A DNA stretch of 64,000 bases from Afipia sp. OHSU_II-C1 (lineage in GTDB: Bacteria > Pseudomonadota > Alphaproteobacteria > Rhizobiales > Xanthobacteraceae). Position 1 is the stretch's first letter; the number at the start of each line of letters is the position of its first letter. The position numbers were made by a program, and so were the translations under genes. Of this stretch, positions 9,443 to 18,049 are shown piece after piece. The stretch is from the NCBI RefSeq assembly GCF_000497575.1, contig NZ_APJI01000006.1, forward strand, positions 186,001 through 250,000, read 5' to 3'. Below the pieces are notes generated by a model. That model did no database searches and was not told where the DNA came from. It saw only the letters and a program-made list of their open reading frames with translations.

Positions 9443-10476
9443 GGTTCGAGTACCTCGGATATAAAAGTTTCGAGTTCCCAAAGTGGAAGGTCCTCGATGA
9501 AGAATTCCGACTTGTTCATAAATACCGAAGCTCCGGGTTTCCCAGAAACCAGGGCATGCTGGATAGCGATAACATTAGGACATTCGCTTGCCAGTTTAAG
9601 AGCATTCGCAGATAGGGTTTGGGTCAGAAGAAGTGCTGGCACGCCGCTACGGATGCGGGGCGTTAAGTGGGTTTCCAGATGATCATCATTGAATCCATAG
9701 CCGACAACAAGAAACCGGCTGGCGCGATCAATGGACGAATTCGCGCGCTCCCGGTGTCGATCAAACGGACTCTCATAGCCGTTACGGAATTTGTTCAAGC
9801 CCGGCGTTATTATGAGACGTTGCAATGGAAGATCACCAGCATATCGGACGGGTTTCCCATCTCTGTGATACCAGTCGAGACTGCCGTGTGGCTTGAACAC
9901 GTTTACACGTGGCCTATATCGCCATTGGACTTGTCGTCCGCGCAAATTCACCTCGCGGCAGAAGCTTAGACGACTCTCTTGTTCGTTTAAGCTGCCAGCG
10001 AAATGGCCAACGAACATGGTGTCCACGCCCAAGCCCGCCTCTTCCGCAGCGATTTCAATCAAACGATCATAGTTAGTAGTCACAACCGGTAGCCCCGACT
10101 CCGGCTTGAGAAGGTGCGGCAGCAGACGTGTGAAACGCAACGTTCTTGTTTTGGCAAAAACCTGTGCAACAATCGCTTGCTCTCGAAGTGCCATGATCTC
10201 TGCGGTGCGCGCCACAATTGCCGTTTCAAGGCCCGGCGTGGGCGCTATCTCAAGTAAGGCCGCTTCTAGCCCTTTGGCGGCGACAACGGGCGCCAAAGTT
10301 GACCACCGGTTTGCATCGTCTGGTTCAAGGCCACTTCCCAACGTTGATTGTAGATGGCTTGCGAGTGCGGCCATGCCGGGAAGACCCTCTGCACAAGAAA
10401 GGCCGGATCCAACGATCGTAACCAGTCCATCGCTGAAATGACGCTGCAACATCAATTTGAGTTCGTGTAATTCCAC
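9439..10476 (-). CDS. SIR2-family protein (probable NADase effector) of a SIR2-HerA pair
   Basis: A 345-aa protein with the NAD-binding Rossmann signature GSGLSCAEGLPGM (about residues 23-35), TTNYD with N135, FKPHGSLDW with H197, and a C-terminal VVGYGFNDDH segment. These are the residues that in defence-type SIR2 domains support NAD+ hydrolysis rather than deacylation; no zinc-ribbon cysteines of true sirtuins are seen. It is the first gene of the pair, ending in an ATGA overlap with herA. Family knowledge: on phage infection SIR2-HerA complexes deplete NAD+ and stop the host cell. Activity here is inferred from intact motifs. Confidence 0.92.
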   Translation of the reverse strand: MELHELKLMLQRHFSDGLVTIVGSGLSCAEGLPGMAALASHLQSTLGSGLEPDDANRWSTLAPVVAAKGLEAALLEIAPTPGLETAIVARTAEIMALREQAIVAQVFAKTRTLRFTRLLPHLLKPESGLPVVTTNYDRLIEIAAEEAGLGVDTMFVGHFAGSLNEQESRLSFCREVNLRGRQVQWRYRPRVNVFKPHGSLDWYHRDGKPVRYAGDLPLQRLIITPGLNKFRNGYESPFDRHRERANSSIDRASRFLVVGYGFNDDHLETHLTPRIRSGVPALLLTQTLSANALKLASECPNVIAIQHALVSGKPGASVFMNKSEFFIEDLPLWELETFISEVLEP

Positions 10477-10865
10477 GCAACGTCCCCCCGGGGGCTAACA
10501 AAACTGCCCCGCGAATCTCCCCACATCAATCTAGAAGGGAAACTGCAAATCCCTGCAACTTAATAGTTAGATCAGCGCGAATCGAGCCCGCTTCCGGGTG
10601 GGAAAGCGGATCAAAGTCATGCAGTGATGCTGTGGCCCCGCTCAGGCCTCATTGAACAACGGAAACCGACAACCGTGTGTATGCCCAATCGCCGCCCCGA
10701 CCTCGCGCGATTGCTTCTGAGCTACCAGCGCCGCCGACCACTGATCGGCCGGCCGCTAATTCGTCTGGTTGCTTCAGACCACCAATTCCGCGCCGACGGT
10801 GCTGGGGCATCGGCGCGGGCCAACAGCTCTAACGCCGGCCGGCACACTGCCCGACATTGTGTGGA
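10477..10865. other. Non-coding gap upstream of SIR2-HerA
   Basis: About 390 bp with no convincing gene on either strand. It must hold the promoter of the SIR2-HerA pair (minus strand, near 10480-10600), but I see no clear operator or -35/-10 pair. Confidence 0.5.
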
Positions 10866-11288
10866 TCACCCGGTAAAATTCGGGCTTGCGCGAGGGCCCC
10901 AGCGCTTAAAAGGCTCGCAGTGGAAGTGAACTTTTGGTCCCGACTTCGACAGACCGCGCTTGCGCTTAAACCATAGAAGCAACTCTTCGTAATAGAACAC
11001 GATGGCGCCGCCACCCAGATTGGCCAAGTGTTCCTGGTCAACAAGAAGCTGTTGAATAGTTGTCGCAGCCCAAGGCGCACGCTTCCGCCCTTCCGAGTGG
11101 GCGAAATCCACAGAAATAGCCTCGCGTCCGGCAGCGAGGTGAGATACCGCAGGCGCAGATGTCATCCTAAGTGGTGCATTCCATTGAAGCGATTGGTGAT
11201 CCCTGATGCCAAGGCGGATCAACCGAGAATCGGTGGGCCGCGCGGCCCGTCGGCGCTTGGCAACGCGTCGGCAACACGACGCCGACAC
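10866..11288 (-). pseudogene. Probable decayed gene of unrecognised family
   Basis: An open frame of 140 codons whose second half looks protein-like (GREAISVDFAHSEGRKRAPW; LVDQEHLANLGGGAIVFYYE; ELLLWFKRKRGLSKSGPK), while the first 40 codons are Arg/Ala-rich shadow-type sequence. Just past its stop a different frame continues plausibly (RKPEFYRVIHTMSG), suggesting a frameshift near 10890. It follows the phage-like remnants on the same strand, so it may be another phage gene, but I do not recognise the family. Confidence 0.3.
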
Positions 11289-11511
11289 TCCGAGAGCTCA
11301 CCTAGGTATTGACTTTCCGCAACTCCATTACGATGCGAGCAGGGTGTGGAGATTCCTAGACCGCGCCGCCGCCTACAATCCGGCTCGCATGGTCGTCGCG
11401 GCGCCACTACTGGCTGCCGCGATCCTCGGCGGCCCCGAGCGATCCACGACCACGATTGCCGGAGAGCGGAGGATAAATGTTCGGGTTTGGAACATTTACC
11501 GCCAGCAAAAC

Positions 11512-12153
11512 TCATGGAGATGGGCGTCGATCGGAGCTGTCGGCGAGTTGGCAGCGGGCGGCATCGATATCTGAAGGGCGGTGCGAAACCTCTTCAGGAT
11601 CGGAGACGGCTAATTCGCGCGGAATACTTTCGGAGATCTTCGTGCGAATATTCTGGGCAGCGTTTTCTGCACTCGAGCATACACAAGCCATCGCACTCGC
11701 AGCTACGATTTCATCGGTGAAGCTGGGCAGCCGATCAATTTCGTGGAGGATTGCCGCGGCGCATTTTTGCGCGGGTGATGTCGTCGACGAAGAGCAGCCG
11801 TCCCAACGTCTGCTCGTGCTTCGAGCTCGGAGAGGCCGCTAGATCTTGGTCGCGGTCCGCCACTGGGGGAGCTGCCCCACATCGGATGGACCGCTGCCGC
11901 CACGATTGCCGGCCTGGCTGCCGAACGTCGGATCGGCTCGGCCGACGTCATCACAGGCATCGTCGGTCGACAGGATATGCTCGCGACTCTCACCAAGTGC
12001 GAAGTCCGCCCCAGCCGCATCAATTCGGCGCTTGCCATCCCGACCGATGGAGAACGCCGTCTCCGGAATTTTTTCGGCGTTGATGAGCTTGGTGATGGCT
12101 GGCCGCGAGACGCCGCGATGGCGGGCATACTCGGCCTGGGTCAAAAGCTGCAT
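11512..12153 (-). pseudogene. Frameshifted phage terminase small subunit (Nu1-like)
   Basis: The ATG at 12153 opens a frame starting MQLLTQAEYARHRGVSRPAI, a winged-HTH of the Nu1 terminase small-subunit kind that binds phage DNA for packaging. This frame stops at 11839. Sequence typical of the rest of the family continues in other frames: GRLLFVDDITRA, then after a further shift AAILHEIDRLPSFTDEIVAA, running to a stop at 11512. At least two frameshifts are therefore needed and the gene is dead. It begins 7 bp after the end of the decayed methylase, preserving an original phage operon order. The N-terminal HTH fragment of 104 aa could still be made. Confidence 0.6.
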
Positions 12154-12159
12154 GATGCA

Positions 12160-13464
12160 TCACGCCGCGGCGCGGCCCCGCTCCGCGGCGACCTCCTGAA
12201 ACGTATGTCCATCGCCCTCGAGGATCGCGACGCCGCCGGTGAATTCCTGCAAGCGCCGAACAGCGACATCGACGTACAGCGGATTGAGCTCCATCGCGAA
12301 ACAGCACGGCCGGCGATGTGCGCCGCGATGATCCTGCTCCCGGAGCCGTCGAACGGCTCATAGACGGCGTCGCTAACGCGCGAATTGTTCACGATCGGCC
12401 GGCGCATACACTTGATGAGCTTCTGGGTTCCATGACCGGTATCGTTTTTGACGTGCTCGATATTCCAGACGTCGAATGCTTTCGCCCCGTCCACTTTGCG
12501 GTCTCGCCGTCACGGACCGCGTAGCTCGCAACTTCGTGCTCATCCTCGAACCGTTCATTCTGCCAGGAGTTGTCGCCCTCCTTGGCGGCATAAAAGGCCG
12601 GTTCGTGCCGCCAGTGATAGGCACCACGCGAGATTGCAAACCGCGGTTACCCAAATCACCTGCGCGCGAATCTTGAAATCGCAGGCCTCGAGCGATGCCT
12701 GGACCGCTGCGCCGTGCAATCCGCCATGCCACACACAGGCAACATTGCCGGGAAAGAGGCGCCAAGCCTCGGTCCAGTCGGCTTTGTCGTCGTGAGGACG
12801 GCACCGGTCGCGGTGCCGGCGCCGCCAATGCCAGCCGGGAGGCGCCAGGCCGGATCGTAGCTAACGCCATAGGGTGGATCGGTGACCATCAGGTGGGGCT
12901 TTTCGCGGTCCAACAGCGCCGCGACGTCCTCGGCGTCGGTGGATGACCGTTGCGGAGCCGGTGATAGCCGCCTAGCAGCCACGTGTCGCCCAAACGAGAA
13001 ACCGGGTCCTTCGCGACCGGCTGCACCGCATTAGGCTCGGTGCGCCCCGCTGCCCCGCCGTTGGCGCCTTTGAGCAGCCGCTCGATTTCCTTTTTGGAGA
13101 AACCGATGAGGTCGAGCTCGATGGCGCCGGCTTGCTGCAGAAACGCCATCTCGCGGGCGCGCAGCTGGTCGTCCCAAGTGGAATTCAGCGCAGTCCGATT
13201 GTCCGCCATGGTGTAGGCGTGGCGGCCGGCCTCGGTGAGATGGCCCAGGACAACGACAGGCACCTCGGTCAGACCGAGAGGTTTCGCCGCGGCTAAGCGA
13301 CTATGCCCAGCGACGATCACGCTGTCGCCATCGACTAGGATCGAATTGTTGAAGCCGAACGGCTTGATTGGCGCGGCGATCTCGGCGACCTACGCCGGCG
13401 AGGGGACGCGCGCGTTTCCCTCGACCGGCAGAATGCCGCTCACCGGTCACTGTTCGATATGCAT
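12160..13464 (-). pseudogene. Decayed ParB-domain DNA adenine methylase (phage type)
   Basis: The minus strand encodes, in order, pieces of one known protein type: a ParB-like nuclease domain (FGFNNSILVDGDSVIVAGHS; LTEVPVVVLGHLTEAGRHAY), the linker DTWLLGGYHRL, the methylase motif VTDPPYGVSYDPAW, then NDTGHGTQK, VYEPFDGSGS and finally MELNPLYVDVAVRRLQEFTG. They lie in different frames: two in-frame stops occur shortly after the ATG at 13464, and frameshifts occur near 12960, between about 12500 and 12650, and near 12295. Intact relatives are about 420-450 aa in alphaproteobacterial prophages and modify phage DNA. It cannot be functional. Confidence 0.75.
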
Positions 13465-13490
13465 CGGCTGGAGCTGCAAGGAATGTCCCC

Positions 13491-13530
13491 TGTTAACCTA
13501 GGGGCGTTAACCGCGTTAACCGCGTTAACC
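13491..13530. repeat. Tandem GCGTTAACC repeats
   Basis: The 9-mer GCGTTAACC occurs three times head to tail at 13504-13530, and a fourth TGTTAACC lies at 13491. Each unit contains the palindrome GTTAAC. The cluster is just upstream of the decayed methylase start and looks like an iteron or operator array. Confidence 0.65.
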
Positions 13531-14178
13531 TAACTTTTTGATGCCCGGCGCTACCAAAATCCCGAGGTCCGAATTACCCGCGGTGGGCCGTAGTGCCAGA
13601 GGGACCCAAGGCCTTCGGTCGCGGTGCGGGCGGCGTTCAGCCGGCGACGAAACGAAAAAGGACCACTCGCGAAGGCAGGTGGTTCAAGTCTAGGTAGGAA
13701 ACTCCCAAGGAGAGCAGCGACACGCGAGGCGCCATTGCTCAATCTAGCAGGAGAAAGCCCAGCACGCAGCTGGGGCTTCCGGTCTGCACTCCTCCATGCA
13801 GTGAGAGCCATCGGAACAAGCCTTCACCGCCCTGACCAGCCTGCTCCTCGAAGTGTTGCCAATGGCCTCGGTGTTGCGAAGGTTCGAGACGTGCGGGCGG
13901 CTCGCCCCCTGTCACGCGTGAATGGGATGCTGTTGTGACCTTCTTCGCAGCGGGCAGGAAGTAAACAGATCAATCAGTTTAAGCGGGTGGACAAAAACCT
14001 TCTTCCTGTCCGGAACCGGTAACCGTCATCGCCCCAAAGAAGCATTGAGATGGCGCGTCCAATAGTTCTACAGACTACTTGTGTGTGGGCGGCTGGAATA
14101 GCCAGAAGACTCATTCTCTCGCGCAGAGCAATAGCAAACGCCGATCCTAGGTCGGAGTTTGTCAAACTAGTGAAGGGC
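13531..14178. other. Low-coding stretch in the island
   Basis: About 650 bp without a gene I can support. A TTG-started minus-strand frame of 63 codons (13974-14165) follows the next gene by 13 bp but has no ribosome site and no recognisable content. Arg/Pro-rich frames elsewhere look like chance openings. Confidence 0.4.
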
Positions 14179-14580
14179 TCAAACGGCTTCGATCGCCAGG
14201 TCGTCGAACAGGCTCACGGCCAGTTCAAATGCCTTACCATCAATCTGTTGATCGTCAGGTACCATCAGGTAATGCTTTAGGACCGCAACCTTGGCTCGCA
14301 TTGCTGGAAGCGACGTTGAACGCATTGCAATCATTTCGTTGGCAAGAGCCAAAAGCTGCTCTTGAAGTTTGCCCAACGTCTCGAGAAGGCCTTGATCGTC
14401 GTCCGACTCGGAGTACGCGGCAACGGCCCCCTCATAGTCAGGCAGCAGCTGAAGGATTTCGCCCGCCTTTAAGCAGATGAGTTCGTCGGATCTCTTCGGA
14501 AATATTTCACCGGCGCACCCAGTGCTCGAATCCGATGCCACGAAAGTCGGGTGAGGAAAAAGGAATTTCTGGAACTGCAT
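14179..14580 (-). CDS. Hypothetical protein, alpha-helical
   Basis: A 133-aa soluble protein of unknown role. After a Phe-rich start the rest is predicted mostly helical, with acidic patches (YEGAVAAYSESDDDQGLLET) and Leu-rich amphipathic stretches (LGKLQEQLLALANEMIA). Codon use and residue composition look genuinely coding. It stands alone, 357 bp downstream of the HTH gene on the same strand, and both sides are non-coding. No catalytic motif or known family is recognised. Confidence 0.65.
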   Translation of the reverse strand: MQFQKFLFPHPTFVASDSSTGCAGEIFPKRSDELICLKAGEILQLLPDYEGAVAAYSESDDDQGLLETLGKLQEQLLALANEMIAMRSTSLPAMRAKVAVLKHYLMVPDDQQIDGKAFELAVSLFDDLAIEAV

Positions 14581-14937
14581 TGAGACCTACAGTTTGAGCC
14601 TAGTGGCTTGTCGCCGGTGACGGACCGACTACCGGAAGCGTGTCGATCGAACAGTTGCTCTGGTCGCGATTGATGGCAAGTCCGTCCTTCACAGCGTGAA
14701 CGGTGGCGCCATCTCGACTACACGCAGCGTGAATAGCAAACCCCAAATATCTCAAGCCTTACGCCTCAAAAAAATCACGGTGCGTGAATGTTGCGCTGAA
14801 GCAACGATTATTGAATTTCGCTGCTCGGATGCCGGGATGATGCTGTGTTTCGATCATGGCGATCACGAAAGGTAGCGAGATTGTGCACAGCCAACGGCAT
14901 GGAAGAGCGACGTATCGAGCGTAACGCTCCAGTAATC
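14581..14937. other. Intergenic gap in the island
   Basis: 357 bp with no supported gene, RNA or clear hairpin. It should contain the promoter of the 133-aa hypothetical gene on the minus strand. Confidence 0.4.
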
Positions 14938-15714
14938 TCATTTGGAAAGCTCGCTGATTTGGCGATTGCGGTTGTTAGAATCCCCCCTAACTACGAACTT
15001 CACGGTCTTGATGGATGGCCTAAGCCTTCGACAACAATTGAGCACATCAGTCTCAAAGTCAGCTGCCACTCGATTGCGCCGAAACAGCGTCGACAGTTCA
15101 ATGGTGATGCTCGTCGAGGAAATATCGACAATGGGAGCGTCGCTAAACCACGAAATAGCATTGGCAAGTCCAATTCGGCTGCTGACGAGCGAGCCGAGCG
15201 AGCCGAGCGCTTCTGCGCTGCTCGGCTCGCGCGCGCGAAGGTTCAAAGATGGTTCTAAGATAGTTCGTGACCGGACTCCCGGACCGGTTAGGTCCGGACT
15301 CCCGGACTGGTCCCGATTGTCTTCCGCACCGGTTGTATCTTCCAAACCGGTAGTCGAATCCGCACTGGTGCCAGTGCGGACTTCCGCACTCGTGCCGGTG
15401 CGGGACTCCGCACCGGACGGATCCTTGAAGACGAAGTTGCTAGTATTGCTCTTCGCACCCCCTTTAGTGCTTTCGACCGTCAGCCAACCGAGCGCTTTTA
15501 ATTGGTTGATGGCGTCAATCGCAGCCGTTCGACCACGTCCCATTTCTCGTCCGATCGTTGTAAAACTCGGATTGCATTTACCGGTTTCGTTGTTCCGAAA
15601 CTTCAGGATGCAGACCGTGGCGGCACATTTAGCCGCGGCCGAGGGTCTGGAATCTTTCATGATCGCCCAGAGCGTCGCGTAGTCCGACCTTGGCTTCCGT
15701 TTTCCCCCGGTCAT
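14938..15714 (-). CDS. Winged-helix DNA-binding protein (replication-initiator-like)
   Basis: A 258-aa protein. Residues about 10-90 form a winged helix of the kind found in plasmid/phage replication or regulatory proteins (DYATLWAIMKDS, CILKFRNNETGKCNPSFTTI, GRGRTAAIDAINQLKALGWL, then a wing). A low-complexity Ser/Thr/Gly linker with TGTSAEVRTGTSADSTTG follows, and then a mixed alpha/beta C-terminal domain. The ATG overlaps the stop of the preceding small gene as TGATG, so they are translationally coupled; a TTG one codon earlier is the alternative. It may direct element replication or copy control; that is inference from domain layout only. Confidence 0.75.
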   Translation of the reverse strand: MTGGKRKPRSDYATLWAIMKDSRPSAAAKCAATVCILKFRNNETGKCNPSFTTIGREMGRGRTAAIDAINQLKALGWLTVESTKGGAKSNTSNFVFKDPSGAESRTGTSAEVRTGTSADSTTGLEDTTGAEDNRDQSGSPDLTGPGVRSRTILEPSLNLRAREPSSAEALGSLGSLVSSRIGLANAISWFSDAPIVDISSTSITIELSTLFRRNRVAADFETDVLNCCRRLRPSIKTVKFVVRGDSNNRNRQISELSK

Positions 15715-16016
15715 CAAGCCACGCCAGGGTCTTTCGATGCCGACGCAATACAGCCGGCCCAGACTATCTCGTCGAGAAAGCGCTTACGCACCCCAGGGCG
15801 CGCATTCGTCCATGCCATGCGAAGCATGAGCCATTCCGGCAACTCGGCGGCGGCGGCGGCCTTGGCCTCCTTGGTTCGTCGGGATATCCGCTCGCGCACT
15901 TCGGGATTGGCCATCCGTGCCTTGGTCATCTCGCTGATGCGAGCCCGCTGCTCTGGCGTCATGTCCGGACCGTGCTTCATAACGAAATCCGGAAATACGC
16001 GCCATCGACCAAGCAA
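15714..16016 (-). CDS. Small basic protein with NUMOD3-like repeats
   Basis: A 100-aa protein (TTG start; an ATG 12 codons later at 15980 is equally possible). Its middle (DMTPEQRARISEMTKARMA, then PEVRERISRRTKEAKAA) resembles the short DNA-binding NUMOD3 repeats that accompany homing endonucleases, but no nuclease domain follows. The C-terminus has a hydrophobic segment (WLMLRMAWTNARPG). The gene is coupled by TGATG overlap to the winged-helix gene downstream, suggesting a joint role on DNA. Function is unknown. Confidence 0.6.
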   Translation of the reverse strand: MLGRWRVFPDFVMKHGPDMTPEQRARISEMTKARMANPEVRERISRRTKEAKAAAAAELPEWLMLRMAWTNARPGVRKRFLDEIVWAGCIASASKDPGVA

Positions 16017-16135
16017 GAGTGAAGCGCGGCGGCAATCGGCGTGGCAGGCATTGCCTCGGCTTTATTAGCCAAAGGCAATGCGACGATCGATCCACCTGAT
16101 GAGAAAGTCATTTCGCAACCATCACCAAAGGACAG

Positions 16136-16750
16136 TTACGCTTTGATCTTTTTCATTATTGAGATTGGAGACGCTCTGCCACCTCCAGGAAAATAGCCCG
16201 GAATCCTAATGTTGCCGAGCGAAAGGTCCAACTGGGCAGTCGGCGACACTTCCATCAATGAAAGTGCTTCACTGAATGGACTGTGAACCACCAGTTCTCT
16301 ACGGCCATGCTTTGCCAACAATTCTCGCACTGCCTTGAGCGTTGCCTCGCCATCCTGAATTTTGTGAAGAAGAGAAGCCACCTTAGTCAGCGACTCGTGC
16401 AGCTGCGCGTAGTTATCCAAAAGATCAACTCTAACCTTTTTCGCCTCGCTCGCACGCCGCTCAACTTCAGCCTTAACTTCGATCGCGGCGGCCTCCTGTT
16501 GCCGTCGTTGCGCTCCGGCGATCGCTAAACGAAGAGCCCCCTGCTCAGCTTCGAGCTTCGCAATATCCGCTTGGATGAAGGGAACTTCCTTTGGCGAACT
16601 AAAAATGGCCGTTTCCAGCCGATCCTTCAGATCGACTGCAGCCATTTGGGCTGCTTCAAGTTGGTCGGCCAATTCCGGCACGACTGCTTCGAATTCACGA
16701 GAGCTTTTAAGGCCGGAAAGCTTGCCGGCAATCTTTTCAAAATTGAACAT
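16136..16750 (-). CDS. Hypothetical coiled-coil protein
   Basis: A 204-aa protein starting MFNFEKIAGKLSGLKSS; the ATG at 16750 is chosen because GGAG lies 7 bases upstream, whereas a longer frame lacks one. Residues about 20-130 are a long charged coiled coil (ELADQLEAAQMAAVDLKDRL, QRRQQEAAAIEVKAEVERRA), followed by a short globular end with Gly/Pro (IRIPGYFPGGGR). Such proteins often act as oligomeric structural or partner proteins on phages and islands. No family is recognised. Confidence 0.65.
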   Translation of the reverse strand: MFNFEKIAGKLSGLKSSREFEAVVPELADQLEAAQMAAVDLKDRLETAIFSSPKEVPFIQADIAKLEAEQGALRLAIAGAQRRQQEAAAIEVKAEVERRASEAKKVRVDLLDNYAQLHESLTKVASLLHKIQDGEATLKAVRELLAKHGRRELVVHSPFSEALSLMEVSPTAQLDLSLGNIRIPGYFPGGGRASPISIMKKIKA

Positions 16751-16853
16751 CGTTAACTCCGCTGTTTGATTGGTAGCGGAGGAAACACTGCATCTTGTTC
16801 TGCAAGCAACCAGCAAGGGTCAGTAACCGTGCCGATTCACCCGATGTGCTTAG

Positions 16854-17495
16854 CTATGAAACTCGCCTCTGGCGCTTGGCGAGCATTCTCTGCGCGATCG
16901 CGTTACAGATGGCTGGCTGAGACAGTTTCAGGTAGCGCTTGGCGGTCGAATGCGATGGATCAGACTGGGGATCTATTCTTGCAATCTCATCGCACAGCAA
17001 TTTAGCGTACTCATCAAAGCTTTCGGGTAGTCCGTTAGGTCCGATATGGTTTGCTACAACTAGTTGGTGAGCAAGCGGCCAATCATACGTAGAAGGCCTT
17101 CCACCCAGGTTCTTTAGGGGCACAATCTCGTGCTGAACCGACTCTTTGCCCGGTTTACGAAATCGGACGTCAAGAAGCTTCATGCCGGAATCACTTACTA
17201 AATCACCTAGAACTGAATCTGGTGAAAATCGGAAGATGGATGCATTCCCACTGGACCACATCGCATGTGGAGCGTCTTCGATGGGACGATACCAAAGCTC
17301 CATCTCCCTAGAAAAAATCATCGTCTGTCCATCCGCGAACACCTCAGTCGCAGGTCGGAAATGGCCTACCCGAGTCCATTGCCAGAGCTCGCGGCCATCC
17401 GCGAAACGCGGAGGAACAAAGCCGACGCTTTTAGGCGGATCACAATAGTCAAGGAACTCGGACAGGGTCATGTCATCCGGTTGCGCGACATACAT
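16854..17495 (-). CDS. Hypothetical protein of the island
   Basis: A 213-aa protein. I choose the ATG at 17495 because AGGAG sits 6 bases before it; a longer reading from 17519 has no ribosome site. It is rich in aromatic residues (FADGRELWQWTRVGHFRPAT, EMELWYRPIEDAPHAMW) and ends with a basic helical region (AICNAIAQRMLAKRQRRVS) that could bind nucleic acid. It lies 104 bp upstream of the coiled-coil gene on the same strand. No known domain is recognised. Confidence 0.65.
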   Translation of the reverse strand: MYVAQPDDMTLSEFLDYCDPPKSVGFVPPRFADGRELWQWTRVGHFRPATEVFADGQTMIFSREMELWYRPIEDAPHAMWSSGNASIFRFSPDSVLGDLVSDSGMKLLDVRFRKPGKESVQHEIVPLKNLGGRPSTYDWPLAHQLVVANHIGPNGLPESFDEYAKLLCDEIARIDPQSDPSHSTAKRYLKLSQPAICNAIAQRMLAKRQRRVS

Positions 17496-17887
17496 CTCGG
17501 GCTCCTGCGTTGAAAACATGGCCGGGAGCCAAAAACCCGCGAGCGAATCGGACCGACGCCTTGGCTCTTAGGCATTGTGTTGCGGCTTGGGCACCGCTGC
17601 CGGCCAGCCGAAAGATTGGCAGCTGGGTCGACTCTGAATTTTCGCGAATCTGATTTTGGACTCTATGTGGAGTTTGCTCCGGGGAATTGGAAGATCAAGT
17701 TGATAGTCAGGCTTACGGACCGCTACCGGGGGAAATCGGAGCTAAAGTTCACATAGCGTGAAATAGAGTAACTTGAAAAATTCAGTTCTTCTGAACCTCG
17801 ACAGCTCAGCAACCAGTTGTTGACCCTTACTGGTTTTCGTTTGCCCAAATTCGGCGCGTATTGCCGCATCACGGCAGACGAGCCCGA
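17496..17887. other. Divergent intergenic region upstream of recombinase unit
   Basis: About 390 bp between the minus-strand island genes and the plus-strand recombinase unit. It should hold both divergent promoters. I see no strong hairpin, tRNA or repeat. Confidence 0.4.
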
Positions 17888-18049
17888 ATGCGCCAGAAAG
17901 CCCCCAGTTTACCCCCTAAAAGGCCCCCGGAGGACGTTCTGGCGGTCGCGCGAGCGCTTGCTATTCTGCACGCTCGTCGGGATCATGACGCCGAACTTGC
18001 GCGGCTGGCTAGTCCGCCCGCGCGCGTCCCTGACCGGAAGCGCCAATGA
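17888..18049 (+). CDS. Small basic protein upstream of recombinase
   Basis: A 53-codon frame starting MRQKAPSLPPKRPPEDVLAV with a well-formed amphipathic helix (VLAVARALAILHARRDHDAE). Its TGA overlaps the recombinase ATG as ATGA, the hallmark of translational coupling. The overlap plus the helix make it more likely a real gene than chance. It may be a recombination directionality factor or accessory peptide for the serine recombinase, as small coupled genes often are; that is inference. Confidence 0.5.
   Translation: MRQKAPSLPPKRPPEDVLAVARALAILHARRDHDAELARLASPPARVPDRKRQ

Noticed and set aside
3577-10476. BREX or DISARM system
   Set aside because: The large methylase and HerA/SIR2 could suggest one, but PglZ, BrxC/PglY, DrmA and DrmB are absent, and the methylase has its own nuclease triad.
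10624-10929. 101-codon plus-strand frame in the island
   Set aside because: Arg-rich shadow-like product on the strand opposite phage remnants; no coding signals.
12448-12870. Long open frames on both strands around the decayed methylase
   Set aside because: High-GC shadows; the only protein-like signals belong to the broken minus-strand methylase frames.
13501-13530. CRISPR array
   Set aside because: Units are contiguous 9-mers without spacers; no cas genes in the window.
13551-13938. Basic frames on both strands between the tandem repeats and the 133-aa gene
   Set aside because: No ribosome site and Arg/Ala/Pro-rich composition typical of non-coding GC-rich DNA; no recognisable domain.
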